Shown: positions 1 to 7,601, counted from the stretch's first letter. The stretch: 15,340 bases of DNA from Clostridia bacterium (GCA_017616925.1 JAFZXG010000085.1:1-15340); one strand, 5' to 3'. The notes: generated by a model from the sequence alone, not told the origin. Made by a program: numbers and translations.

Positions 1-1
1 C

Positions 2-277
2 GGGGGCGGAATACCTATCTGTCCCGTGGCGGATCCCACCGATCACCTTTTGGATTTCGTGGCGGTGCGGGAAATAAAAGGACTTAAAATAGTCGGCGCG
101 TTCCTGAAACTGAAGGCAGGGAAAATACTTTCTCTAAAGCAGTCTTTCCACGACCGCGCGAAAAGCATAAAGATAGAAACCGACCTGCCCTGTACGGTCA
201 ACGTGGACGGGGAACTTTACGACGGTATCCCTTTTAACGTAAAGGTCGTATCGGACGAACTCAAAATGTATAGATAA
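2..277 (+). CDS. Diacylglycerol kinase / YegS-type lipid kinase, C-terminal part (5' end outside window)
   Basis: The reading frame is open from the left edge and starts in mid-protein, so only about 91 C-terminal residues are seen. They begin GGIPICPVADPTDHLLDF, matching the G-G-x-x-x-x-P-x-A-x-x-x-D-G-x-L-D segment after the catalytic core of DAGK/YegS kinases, and end with the family's closing beta-strands (PCTVNVDGELYDG, then a final V-x-V strand). These enzymes phosphorylate diacylglycerol or related lipids at the membrane for phospholipid recycling. The usual Gly after the Asp is His here. A GTG at 26 is in frame but is an internal codon, not a start. The gene ends 5 bases before a strong bidirectional terminator. 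The N-terminal nucleotide-binding half cannot be judged, so the exact substrate (DgkB versus a paralogue) is open. Confidence 0.8.
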   Translation, partial: GGGIPICPVADPTDHLLDFVAVREIKGLKIVGAFLKLKAGKILSLKQSFHDRAKSIKIETDLPCTVNVDGELYDGIPFNVKVVSDELKMYR

Positions 278-282
278 AAACA

Positions 283-320
283 TATCGGCGTCGCCGCTGC
301 GACGCCGATACTTTTCTATT
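283..320. terminator. Bidirectional intrinsic terminator between lipid kinase and LOG gene
   Basis: A perfect 11-bp stem (283-293 with 300-310, arm TATCGGCGTCG) encloses a 6-base loop. On + it is followed by CTTTTCTATTTTTT and on - by TGTTTTTAT, so it can end transcription of both converging genes. The T tract on + runs into the last codons of the minus-strand gene. Confidence 0.9.
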
Positions 321-894
321 TTTTCAGCAGGTTCCAAGTGATATCGTCGGACGAATAAGTTTCGAGATACCTTATTATCTCTTCCCTTTTACTGAAAAAA
401 GAGAATAACTTTTCACACTCGGTATTCACGAACTTTTCTTCAACCATAATATCGAAAAACTCTCTGAGTTTATCGTAATACCCGTCGAGATTATAGACGA
501 TCACCGCTTTTTTGTGCCTACCGAGTTGTTTTAACGTAAGCGCTTCGAAGAACTCTTCGAGAGTTCCTATTCCTCCGGGCGCGATGATAAACGCGTCGCA
601 GCCGTCTTCCATTATAAGTTTCCTTTCCGCCATCGTGTCCGTTCTCGTGATCTTATCCGCTTCGTAAAAGATCTTTTCAAATCCGTTTTCTTCAAAAAAG
701 AAAGGTATTACGCCGTGGACTTTACCTCCGCCGTCCTTAAACCCTCTTGCCGCCGCGCCCATCACACCGCTCGAACCCGCGCCGAAAATAAGCGAATGCC
801 CCGCCGTCGCAAGCGCTTTTGCAAGTTCGTAAGTTTCGTCGATATATATTTTTTTTATGCGGTCGCTTGCCGCACCGTAAATGCAAATAGTCAT
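316..894 (-). CDS. LOG-family (TIGR00730-like) Rossmann-fold protein, putative nucleoside-5'-monophosphate phosphoribohydrolase
   Basis: A 192-residue protein of the LOG / 'lysine decarboxylase-like' family. The signature PGGxGTxxE is seen as PGGIGTLEE at residues 106-114. The preceding M-A-E-R-K (88-92) matches the family's M-x-x-R-K substrate motif, and the Gly-rich nucleotide loop is GAGSSGVMG (38-46; usually GGGxxGLMG). Known members release the base from cytokinin- or AMP-like nucleotides; bacterial housekeeping members are often of unknown role, so the true substrate is uncertain. The start ATG at 894 follows GGGAG at 5-base spacing and lies just behind a good promoter, so the mRNA leader is only about a dozen bases. 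It stands alone between the lipid kinase and the divergent rhaA and shares the bidirectional terminator with the former. Confidence 0.88.
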   Translation of the reverse strand: MTICIYGAASDRIKKIYIDETYELAKALATAGHSLIFGAGSSGVMGAAARGFKDGGGKVHGVIPFFFEENGFEKIFYEADKITRTDTMAERKLIMEDGCDAFIIAPGGIGTLEEFFEALTLKQLGRHKKAVIVYNLDGYYDKLREFFDIMVEEKFVNTECEKLFSFFSKREEIIRYLETYSSDDITWNLLKK

Positions 895-913
895 AGTTTC
901 TCCCGTCTCTGTT

Positions 914-942
914 ATTTTACCCTAAAAACGCGGTTTTATCAA
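914..942 (-). promoter_or_regulatory. Sigma-A-type promoter for the LOG gene
   Basis: Reading the minus strand, the -35 is TTGATA (937-942), the spacer is exactly 17 bases, and the -10 is TAAAAT (914-919). The predicted start, near 907, leaves a short leader holding only the ribosome site. Confidence 0.75.
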
Positions 943-970
943 CCTTTTTACGCACCTTAATATTTTCCCG

Positions 971-999
971 TTGACTAATAAATTTATATGTGCTAAAAT
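971..999 (+). promoter_or_regulatory. Strong extended -10 promoter for rhaA-dut
   Basis: The -35 is TTGACT (971-976), the spacer is 17 bases, and the -10 is TAAAAT (994-999) preceded by TGC, an extended -10. Transcription would start near 1006. The leader to the rhaA ATG is about 19 bases and contains AAGGAG. I see no obvious operator palindrome or catabolite-response (cre) site beside it, although a sugar-isomerase gene might be expected to have one. Confidence 0.82.
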
Positions 1000-1024
1000 T
1001 GACTTAATTCAAGGAGATTTTATT

Positions 1025-2275
1025 ATGAGTTACGAATCCGCTAAAAAAACTTATACTCTTTACGGCGTAGATACCGACGCCGTTATCGAAAAACTTTCCG
1101 CCGTTCCCGTTGCCCTTCATTGTTGGCAGGGAGACGACGTTACGGGTTTCGATCACGACGGGCCCTTGACGGGCGGCATACAGACGACGGGAAACTATTT
1201 GGGGAAAGCCCGCACGCCCGAAGAACTTATGTCGGATATGGAAAAAGTTATGTCCCTTTGCCCCGGTGCGAAGAAGATAAACGTTCACGCCTGCTACGCG
1301 ATATTCGGAAAAGACGGGTTCGTGGACAGGGACAAAATAGAACCCCGCCACTTTAAGCCGTGGGTGGATTTTGCCAAGAAACACGGTTTGGGACTGGATT
1401 TTAACCCGACTTTCTTCTCCCACCCCAAAGTAAAGAACGGGCTTACCCTTTCTTCGCCCGACGAAGAGACGAGAAAGTTCTGGATCGAACACGGCAAGGC
1501 GTGTATAAGAATCTCGAACTACTTCGCCGAAGAAACGGGTATTCCCTGCGTTATGAATATATGGATCGGCGACGGTTACAAAGATATTCCGTCCGACCGT
1601 ATGGGACCGAGACTCCGCTATAAAGACAGCATAGAAAAGATTTTGTCCGAACCTTACGACTTTAATAAGGTAAAACCCTGCGTGGAAAGCAAGTTGTTCG
1701 GCATAGGCGTCGAAAGTTACACCGTGGGCAGCGCGGAATTTACTTTAAGTTTTGCCGCGACGCACAAGGATAAATGCCTGCCGCTTATGGACAACGGACA
1801 TTATCACCCGACCGAAGTCGTGTCCGACAAGATTCCCGCGCTTTTATGCTACTTCCCCGAGATCGCGCTCCACATCACCCGCCCCGTGCGCTGGGATTCG
1901 GATCACGCCGTACTTTTCGACGACGAGACCAAAGAAATGGCGAAAGAGATCGTCAGAAACGACGCGTTAGACAGAGTGTTTATGGCACTCGATTACTTCG
2001 ACGCGAGTATAAACAGGATAGCGGCGTGGTGCGTTGGTTTCAGAAGTTGGCAAAAAGCGTTGCTTTACGCAATGCTCTCGCCTAACGCTAAACTTAAAGC
2101 GTTACAGGACGAAAACAAACTTTCCGAACTTATCGTAAGACAGGAAGAAGTCAAGACCTTACCGTTCGGCGAAGTGTGGAACGAGTATTGCAGGAAAAAC
2201 GGCGCGCCCACGGATTCCGAACTCACGGCAAAAATAGAAGAATACGAAAAGACCGTTCTTATTAAGAGAGTATAA
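1025..2275 (+). CDS. rhaA: L-rhamnose isomerase
   Basis: A 416-residue protein that interconverts L-rhamnose and L-rhamnulose in the cytoplasm, the first step of rhamnose catabolism. It matches RhaA throughout: HCWQGDDVTGFD near residue 33, LTGGIQTTGNY, LGLDFNP, SHP, VMNIWI, VESKLFGIGVESYTVGS, and the metal-site blocks DNGHYHPTE and RPVRWDSDH with a following DDET. Length agrees with the roughly 419-residue family norm. The ATG at 1025 is chosen because AAGGAG (1011-1016) sits 8 bases before it; an in-frame TTG at 971 is actually the -35 box of the promoter. No rhamnulokinase, aldolase, transporter or regulator is in the window. Instead dut follows after 12 bases and is probably cotranscribed. 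RhaA can also act on other aldoses, so its physiological sugar is not certain. Confidence 0.96.
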   Translation: MSYESAKKTYTLYGVDTDAVIEKLSAVPVALHCWQGDDVTGFDHDGPLTGGIQTTGNYLGKARTPEELMSDMEKVMSLCPGAKKINVHACYAIFGKDGFVDRDKIEPRHFKPWVDFAKKHGLGLDFNPTFFSHPKVKNGLTLSSPDEETRKFWIEHGKACIRISNYFAEETGIPCVMNIWIGDGYKDIPSDRMGPRLRYKDSIEKILSEPYDFNKVKPCVESKLFGIGVESYTVGSAEFTLSFAATHKDKCLPLMDNGHYHPTEVVSDKIPALLCYFPEIALHITRPVRWDSDHAVLFDDETKEMAKEIVRNDALDRVFMALDYFDASINRIAAWCVGFRSWQKALLYAMLSPNAKLKALQDENKLSELIVRQEEVKTLPFGEVWNEYCRKNGAPTDSELTAKIEEYEKTVLIKRV

Positions 2276-2287
2276 TTCAAGGTAAAA

Positions 2288-2764
2288 ATGAAAAGGATTG
2301 CGACCTTTTATAAGGTTTCGGAAACCGAATACTTAAAAGTAGGGAAAAAAGAAGATTACGAAAGCGTTTGTCTCCCTAAGCGCGCGACTTCGGGCAGCGC
2401 GGGGTACGATTTTTTCGCCCCGTTCTCCTTTACTCTCGCGCAGGGCGAAAGCGTAAAGATCCCGACCGCAGTCCGCTGCAGAATAGACGAAGGCTGGGTG
2501 CTTAAAATATACCCTCGTTCGTCTTTGGGCTTTAAGTACCGCTTAACTTTAGACAATACGGTGGGAATAATCGATTCCGACTATTACTTTGCCGAAAACG
2601 AAGGGCATATCTTTATCAAGATGACCAACTGCGGAAACGCGCCCCTATCGGTAGAAAAAGGCAAAGCCTTCGCGCAGGGCATATTCGTCGAGTACGGTAT
2701 CACCACCGACGACGACTGCTTGGCTCTGCGAACGGGCGGTATGGGCAGTACCGATAAAAAATAG
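2288..2764 (+). CDS. dut: dUTP diphosphatase (trimeric dUTPase family)
   Basis: A 158-residue protein hydrolysing dUTP to dUMP and pyrophosphate, which keeps uracil out of DNA and feeds dTMP synthesis. All five trimeric-dUTPase motifs are present: motif 1 SAGYDFFAP (37-45), motif 2 YPRSSLGFK (75-83), motif 3 NTVGIIDSDY (90-99, catalytic Asp about 96), motif 4 AFAQGIFVEY (127-136), motif 5 RTGGMGSTDK (148-157). After motif 3 the usual Y-R-G is replaced by a short insertion, YFAENEGHI (100-108), which I believe occurs in a Firmicute/phage-like subset. In motif 5 Met replaces the usual aromatic residue. About 25 extra residues precede motif 1. It is 12 bases downstream of rhaA with AAGG ahead of its ATG, then a bidirectional terminator closes the two-gene unit. 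Confidence 0.94.
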   Translation: MKRIATFYKVSETEYLKVGKKEDYESVCLPKRATSGSAGYDFFAPFSFTLAQGESVKIPTAVRCRIDEGWVLKIYPRSSLGFKYRLTLDNTVGIIDSDYYFAENEGHIFIKMTNCGNAPLSVEKGKAFAQGIFVEYGITTDDDCLALRTGGMGSTDKK

Positions 2765-2766
2765 TA

Positions 2767-2798
2767 AAAACCGCTGGCAAATAAGTGGCAGCGGTTTT
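2767..2798. terminator. Bidirectional intrinsic terminator between dut and icd
   Basis: A 10-bp stem AAAACCGCTG (2767-2776) pairs with CAGCGGTTTT (2789-2798) across a 12-base loop. It is T-rich on both sides: ATTTTGTCTTTTT on + and TTTTTACTATTTTTT on -. It lies in the 52-base gap between the convergent stops of dut and icd. Confidence 0.9.
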
Positions 2799-2816
2799 AT
2801 TTTGTCTTTTTCTGTC

Positions 2817-4016
2817 TCACAGCCTTTTTGCGATAGCCTGTAAAAAATCTTTGCTGTTGAGTTTTTTGGGACTTACGCCGTCTTTTTTGAATAGCCCAAC
2901 AAGGTCGCCCGTCATTTCCCCGTCTTCTATCGTGCTTACGGTCGCTTTTTCGAGTTTATCCGCAAATGCCGAAAGTTCGGGAAGATCGTCGAGTTCGCCG
3001 CGTTTTTTAAGCGCGCCCGTCCAAGCGAATATGGTCGCGACGGGATTCGTGGAAGTCTCTTCGCCCTTTAAGTATTTATAATAATGTCTCGTAACCGTGC
3101 CGTGCGCCGCTTCGTACTCGTAAACGCCGTCGGGCGAGACTAAAACGCTCGTCATCATGGCAAGGCTGCCGAACGCGGTCGCAAGCATATCGCTCATAAC
3201 GTCCCCGTCGTAGTTCTTGGTCGCCCAGACGATACCGCCTTCCGACCTTATTATCCTTGCGACGACGTCGTCTATCAAGGTGTACATATATTCTATGCCC
3301 GCTTTTTCGAACTTTTCCTTATACTCGGTTTCGTAAATGCGGTTAAATATCGCCTTGAAGTTGCCGTCGTAAACTTTACTTATGGTGTCTTTCGTCGAAA
3401 ACCAGAGCGGAAGTTTTACCGCCAAAGCGTAATTAAAGCACGAACGGGCGAAACTTTCGATACTCTTATCGGTGTTGTGCATGGCGCACACCACGCCGCC
3501 GTCCTTAAAATCAAAGACTTCTTTCGTTACCCGTTCGCCGTTTTCGTCGTAAAAAGTGAGTTCGGCTTTGCCTTTACCCGCCTTACCGTCCACGGCTTTA
3601 TATATGTCGCCGTAAGCGTGCCTTGCGATAACTATCGGCTTTTTCCAAGTCGGAATATACGGCGCGATACCGTCCACGATTATAGGCGAACGGAACACTG
3701 TCCCGTCCAAGATCGCCCTTATCGTGCCGTTGGGACTCTTCCACATTTCCTTTAAGCCGTATTCTTCCACCCGTTGATAGTTGGGGGTGATCGTCGCGCA
3801 TTTTACCGCGACGCCGTACTTTTTTGTGGCGAGTGCGGATTCTACGGTAACTTTATCGTCGGTTAAATCCCTGTTTTTTAAACCGAGATCGTAATACTCG
3901 GTTTTAAGTTCGACGTAAGGTTCGATCAGAATTTCTTTGATCCATTGCCAAAGTATTCGCGTCATTTCGTCCCCGTCCATTTCGACGAGCGGGGTTTTCA
4001 TCTTTATCTTTTCCAT
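2817..4016 (-). CDS. icd: NADP-dependent isocitrate dehydrogenase, eukaryote-like homodimeric type
   Basis: A 399-residue enzyme converting isocitrate to 2-oxoglutarate with NADPH formation. It resembles the dimeric eukaryotic-type family rather than E. coli Icd. Visible residues are Thr77, SPNGTIR (94-100) and Arg109 for isocitrate; ARHAYGD with Arg132; LIDD with Asp250; and [10 protein letters not shown] with metal-binding Asp272 and Asp276. [11 protein letters not shown] (302-312) keeps the Arg-His pair typical of NADP specificity, and [15 protein letters not shown] follows. I start at the ATG at 4016, which follows ACGGAG at 5-base spacing; an in-frame TTG at 4034 lies upstream of this ribosome site and close to the predicted transcription start. 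It follows ddl on the same strand but has its own extended -10 promoter and ends at the dut-icd terminator. Confidence 0.95.
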   Translation of the reverse strand: MEKIKMKTPLVEMDGDEMTRILWQWIKEILIEPYVELKTEYYDLGLKNRDLTDDKVTVESALATKKYGVAVKCATITPNYQRVEEYGLKEMWKSPNGTIRAILDGTVFRSPIIVDGIAPYIPTWKKPIVIARHAYGDIYKAVDGKAGKGKAELTFYDENGERVTKEVFDFKDGGVVCAMHNTDKSIESFARSCFNYALAVKLPLWFSTKDTISKVYDGNFKAIFNRIYETEYKEKFEKAGIEYMYTLIDDVVARIIRSEGGIVWATKNYDGDVMSDMLATAFGSLAMMTSVLVSPDGVYEYEAAHGTVTRHYYKYLKGEETSTNPVATIFAWTGALKKRGELDDLPELSAFADKLEKATVSTIEDGEMTGDLVGLFKKDGVSPKKLNSKDFLQAIAKRL

Positions 4017-4039
4017 AGTTTCTCCGTTTTTCAAAAGTT

Positions 4040-4068
4040 ATTTTACCACAAGCGTTATTTTTTTACAA
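4040..4068 (-). promoter_or_regulatory. Extended -10 promoter for icd, overlapping the ddl stop codon
   Basis: On the minus strand, the -35-like TTGTAA (4063-4068) is followed by a 17-base spacer and TAAAAT (4040-4045), with TGG directly before the -10. The last three bases of the -35 form the ddl stop codon. An AACGCTTGT unit occurs twice, once across the -35 and once in the spacer, and could be an operator or chance. Confidence 0.68.
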
Positions 4069-5160
4069 GCGTTTTGCCCCTTTGCTGCCGAACGAATCGA
4101 GCACCCCCGAATCGAAACTCTTTATTTCGGTCGATTCTTTGGAAAACTTTTGCTCCGCGCCCGTTATCATCTCGGTAAGCATTTCCGAAAACTCGGCGGC
4201 GTCCTTACAGAACAGGTAATAAGAAAGAGATCCCGGAACGGTGTTCACTTCGTTGACGAAAGGCTTGCCGTTTTTTATTATGTAGTCCACGCGGATCACT
4301 CCGAAAGCGTCCGTACCTAAATATATCCTTTCGGTCAGCCTTTTTATCTCGTCCGAAAGTTTTCCGTCGATTTTCGCGGGGAACTCTCTGCCGCCCGAAA
4401 CGTATTTGTCGGCAAACGAAAGAAAATCTCCGCTGCTTATCGGCTTTTCGCACTCGGATACGAAAATTTCGCCGTCCTTACCCCTAAACGCCGCGCAGTT
4501 TATTTCGAGCGCGTTTTCGATAAAGGGTTCTATTAGCACCCGTCCGCAGTAAGCAAACGCGCGACCTATCGCGGATTCTGTCTCGTCCGCTTTTTCCGCC
4601 TTCTCTATGCCTATCGAAGATCCCGCGGTGCAGGGCTTAAAAATAAGGGGAAAACCCATTTTTTCGGCGATCCTAACCCCGTCGGCGACCGTTTCCGCGA
4701 CCGCGCCTTTAATATAGGGAACGCCGAGTCCTTTCAGCACGGTTTTGGTAAACCCCTTGTCTATCATCGCCGAAGAACAGAAAAGCGACGGAGAGACGAA
4801 CGGAACGGATAAGGTTTTTATAAGTCCCGCAAGAGTTCCGTCTTCCCCGTTTTCGCCGTGCATACAGTTTATTGCCGCGGCGAGCGGGAACAGGGGTTTT
4901 ATTTTGTCCTTTTTCAGTTTGTAAAGTCTGTCGTCGCCCTGTAAGAACACTACGCGGGAAAGTTTCGCCATATCCTTATTCTTAAAAAAACTCACGTCGA
5001 AAAGCGAGTCGCCCGTATAGAAAACGCCGTCTTTATCGACGAAAACGGGTACGGGATCGTACTTTTCCTTGTTTAAAGAGTTCAGCGTAAGTACGCCCGT
5101 TATTACGGAAACGTCGTGCTCTAACGACTTGCCGCCGAAAAATACCGCGATTTTTTTCAC
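4063..5160 (-). CDS. ddl: D-alanine--D-alanine ligase
   Basis: A 365-residue ATP-grasp ligase joining two D-alanines in the cytoplasm for peptidoglycan synthesis. The N-terminal motif is FFGGKSLEHDVS (7-18) with its conserved Glu-His. MHGENGEDG (100-108) and KPCTAGSSIGI (175-185, phosphate loop) follow. Metal ligands are Asp292 in VDYI, and Glu304 and Asn306 in NEVNTVPGSL (303-312). The start is GTG at 5160, set by a strong GGAGG with 9-base spacing; the ATG at 5178 (MRRCFF...) would place this ribosome site inside the gene. About 25 C-terminal residues past the ATP-grasp fold look unconserved. The gene follows murF by 49 bases, so one transcript makes both the enzyme that forms the dipeptide and the one that attaches it. 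D-Ala-D-Lac activity cannot be excluded from sequence alone. Confidence 0.94.
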   Translation of the reverse strand: MKKIAVFFGGKSLEHDVSVITGVLTLNSLNKEKYDPVPVFVDKDGVFYTGDSLFDVSFFKNKDMAKLSRVVFLQGDDRLYKLKKDKIKPLFPLAAAINCMHGENGEDGTLAGLIKTLSVPFVSPSLFCSSAMIDKGFTKTVLKGLGVPYIKGAVAETVADGVRIAEKMGFPLIFKPCTAGSSIGIEKAEKADETESAIGRAFAYCGRVLIEPFIENALEINCAAFRGKDGEIFVSECEKPISSGDFLSFADKYVSGGREFPAKIDGKLSDEIKRLTERIYLGTDAFGVIRVDYIIKNGKPFVNEVNTVPGSLSYYLFCKDAAEFSEMLTEMITGAEQKFSKESTEIKSFDSGVLDSFGSKGAKRL

Positions 5161-5164
5161 AAAA

Positions 5165-5199
5165 AAACACCTCCGCATTATTTTTCCGCTTTGGTGTTT
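5165..5199 (-). other. Candidate hairpin covering the ddl ribosome site
   Basis: In the murF-ddl gap, AAACACC (5193-5199 read on minus) can pair with GGTGTTT (5165-5171) across a 21-base loop, and a U run follows. The 3' arm includes part of the ddl Shine-Dalgarno, so it could limit ddl translation or act as a weak terminator. The stem is short and the loop large, so it may be chance. Confidence 0.25.
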
Positions 5200-5209
5200 C
5201 CGAAATTCT

Positions 5210-6889
5210 TTAACTGTAATTGTCGGGCAGATCGTTTTCAAACAGTACGACGTCGCCTTCTTTTAGCATTTCGTTGAGCAGCGCGTTACCCTTATTAAGC
5301 GTCTTTGCGAAGATCACGTCTTCCCTGTTTGCGCCGCCGTCAAGCAGTCCTTTTATAAGCATTTCGGCGTTGTGTTTGCCGATCACTATGAACTTGTCGG
5401 CGTGAGATACGAGAGTTTTGCCGAACTCGTAGTTCGCGACGTTCTCTATTTTGCCGAGTTCTATTAACCCCGGCGTTAAAACTATCTTCCTGCCGCCGAA
5501 CTGATCCAGCACCTTCATCGCCGCTTTTATTCCGTCTTCGTTGGAATTGTAACTGTCGTCGATTATGACTATTTTTTTATTGTTCGGTACGAGTTCGAGT
5601 CTGTGTCCTATAGAAGTGAGTCTCGCTATACCGTCCCTTATCTCTTCGGGCTTTAACCCCACTTTTTGCGCGACCGCCGCCGCAAGGCAGACGTTTGAAA
5701 CGCTGTGTTCGCCGAGCAGCGTAGTCACGCATTTTACGGGTTCTTTGCCGTCGAAATTCAGAGTGAATTCCGTTCCCTTCGCGCTCGTTTTCACGTCGGT
5801 CGCGAACACTTCCGCGCCCGTCTCGCGATTTAAGCCCGCAAGGTGCTTTCTCCCGCCGAACCGTCCGTAGAGTTCCAAAGAGCCTTCGTTATCCGCCGAA
5901 AAGAACGCCTCGCCCTTTTCGGAAAGGCTTTCCATAAGTTCGTACTTGGTGTCCTTGGTGTTCTCTATGGTCTTGAAACTCTCTAAATGCTGATTGTTTA
6001 CGCCCGTCAACACCGCGATCGACGGTTTTACTATATCGCAGAGTTCTTTTATGTCGCCCCTGTTTCTCGCGCCCATTTCGGCGATAAATATATCGTGCGT
6101 GCTGTCGAGTCTTTTCACCGAAAGCGCGATCCCCAAAGGCGTGTTATACGATTTTTGAGTGGCAAGCACGCGGTATTTTTGTGAAAGTATGGTTGAAAGG
6201 ATCTCTTTTACGCTGGTCTTTCCGTAACTGCCCGTTATGCCTATCTTAACTACTTTACTCGCATCGAGTTTCGCCGTGGTTTTTTTTACGTAACGCTTGG
6301 TTATCCCCCGTTCAAACGGATAATTCAAGGCGTTTGCAATAAGCAGAACGTACGGCGTGAGAACGGGAAGTCCGCAGATAAGAGAATATCTCAACACTCC
6401 TACTATGCGGTCGCCTATCAGAAACGCCGCCCAGTCCAGAAGTACCAGAAATCCGAACGTGAGTGCGGCAAGCAATACGATAAAGGTTGCGGAAAGTCTT
6501 ATAAGCCTTTGAGTTTTTTTAAGGGGAACTTTGGCGTTTATACTGCTTTCGGACTTAACGTAGAGTCCCGTGAACAGAAAATAGGACGCGAATCCTATGT
6601 AAGACGCCGCGAGGGGCAACATCACCATCGCGAAACACATATTCAGCACGCAGAAAAACAGAAATCCCAAAAGACAGAGTATCATCAGCCTTTTTAGATA
6701 AGGCGTATCGGGATTTGCGAGCCAGGTAAGATACCTGCCGCTTTTATACCCGCTCTGCTGCAGCGCGAGAAGACATTTTAAGGACGAGAAATACAAAAAC
6801 AGCCCGTTTGCGACAGAGAAAACGAGATAGAAGATCGGATAATTCCCCGCGAACACTTCGCTGAAATTTTCGATAGCGGTAGGAAACAT
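5210..6889 (-). CDS. murF: MurF-type UDP-MurNAc-tripeptide--D-Ala-D-Ala ligase with N-terminal membrane domain
   Basis: A 559-residue protein in two parts. Residues 1-200 carry about five hydrophobic segments (about 18-43, 67-91, 95-111, 129-158, 165-190). Residues 213-559 are a Mur ligase: ATP loop GITGSYGKTS (217-226), NTPLG (250-253 region), EMG with Glu271, His300, the probable carbamylated Lys314, GHRLE (427-431), and DDSYNSN (443-449) typical of MurF. MurF adds D-Ala-D-Ala to the UDP-MurNAc-tripeptide. The usual soluble N-terminal UDP-substrate domain of about 80 residues is not recognisable; the membrane part stands in its place. The C-terminus FENDLPDNY also differs from classical MurF. 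It starts 6 bases after the hydrolase stop with AGGG before the ATG and is followed by ddl, which supports MurF function. A related amide-forming Mur ligase with another substrate is the alternative. Confidence 0.88.
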   Translation of the reverse strand: MFPTAIENFSEVFAGNYPIFYLVFSVANGLFLYFSSLKCLLALQQSGYKSGRYLTWLANPDTPYLKRLMILCLLGFLFFCVLNMCFAMVMLPLAASYIGFASYFLFTGLYVKSESSINAKVPLKKTQRLIRLSATFIVLLAALTFGFLVLLDWAAFLIGDRIVGVLRYSLICGLPVLTPYVLLIANALNYPFERGITKRYVKKTTAKLDASKVVKIGITGSYGKTSVKEILSTILSQKYRVLATQKSYNTPLGIALSVKRLDSTHDIFIAEMGARNRGDIKELCDIVKPSIAVLTGVNNQHLESFKTIENTKDTKYELMESLSEKGEAFFSADNEGSLELYGRFGGRKHLAGLNRETGAEVFATDVKTSAKGTEFTLNFDGKEPVKCVTTLLGEHSVSNVCLAAAVAQKVGLKPEEIRDGIARLTSIGHRLELVPNNKKIVIIDDSYNSNEDGIKAAMKVLDQFGGRKIVLTPGLIELGKIENVANYEFGKTLVSHADKFIVIGKHNAEMLIKGLLDGGANREDVIFAKTLNKGNALLNEMLKEGDVVLFENDLPDNYS

Positions 6890-6895
6890 TTTACC

Positions 6896-7600
6896 CTAAA
6901 AAAACTCCCTTATTATTCTGCAAAACTCGCGGGGACGATCTACGAACGCAAAATGCCCCGCGCCTTTTATTATATAAAGTCTGCTGTTTTTTATCTTTTT
7001 GTTATACGCCCTGCCCATATAAACAGGCGTTTCCCCGTCCTTATCCCCGAAGATAAGTACGGTGGGCGTTTCTATTCTCCCCGCAATTAAATCAAGCCGT
7101 TCGTTCACGATCTTAACGAAACTCTCTCTCAAAACGGGCGAAAGGCTTTGATAATCCTTTGAATAAAACTTTTGCAGTTTTTCTCTTTTTACCACGCGTT
7201 TTAAGACTTTGAAAACCGCGCGCTTACACGCTTTTTTAAGCGAAAATCTCGGTTTTAGTCCCGCCGCCCCGACGAGCGCGATTTTAGAAAACGTCTCTTT
7301 ATCCTCCGCGGCAAGTTTCACCGCTATTCTCGCGCCGAAAGAGTGAGCGATAACGAAGGGTTTTTTTATTCCGTTTTCTTCCATATACCCGCGGACTTCG
7401 TTTACGTAGTCCGAAAGAGAATACGGAAACTCCATACCCGCGTTTTCGCCAAAACCCTTCAGGTCGGGCGCATAGACTCTGTAATATCGATCTAAAAAGG
7501 GACGAATAATATTAAAACTTTCTTTGTTCGCAAGATACCCATGTAGTAAAAGCAGTTGCGGTTTTTCTTTCGTAGATATTTCGGGAACGAAAGTCTTTAT
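6896..7600 (-). CDS. Alpha/beta hydrolase; apparent ATA start codon
   Basis: An alpha/beta-hydrolase-fold protein, 234 residues from the proposed start: oxyanion segment LLLLHGYLANKESF (16-29), nucleophile elbow AHSFGA (Ser87; first Gly of GxSxG is Ala), acid region FGDKDGET (probably Asp188), and GAGHFAFVDRP (His216). Substrate unknown. The start is the odd point. AAGGAG (7608-7613), inside the last codons of rimI, sits 7 bases before an in-frame ATA at 7598-7600, and homologous proteins as I recall begin MKTF where this reads (ATA)KTF. No ATG or GTG is in frame nearby. A TTG at 7672 would add 24 basic residues overlapping rimI by 71 bases and has no ribosome site. So either ATA initiates, an ATG was mutated or mis-sequenced, or the long TTG form is made. 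It lies 1 base after the rimI stop and 6 before murF. Confidence 0.82.
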   Translation of the reverse strand: MKTFVPEISTKEKPQLLLLHGYLANKESFNIIRPFLDRYYRVYAPDLKGFGENAGMEFPYSLSDYVNEVRGYMEENGIKKPFVIAHSFGARIAVKLAAEDKETFSKIALVGAAGLKPRFSLKKACKRAVFKVLKRVVKREKLQKFYSKDYQSLSPVLRESFVKIVNERLDLIAGRIETPTVLIFGDKDGETPVYMGRAYNKKIKNSRLYIIKGAGHFAFVDRPREFCRIIREFF

Positions 7601-7601
7601 T

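Noticed and set aside
971..1024. A longer rhaA starting at the TTG at 971
   Set aside because: The TTG is part of the TTGACT -35 box, and a strong AAGGAG supports the ATG at 1025.
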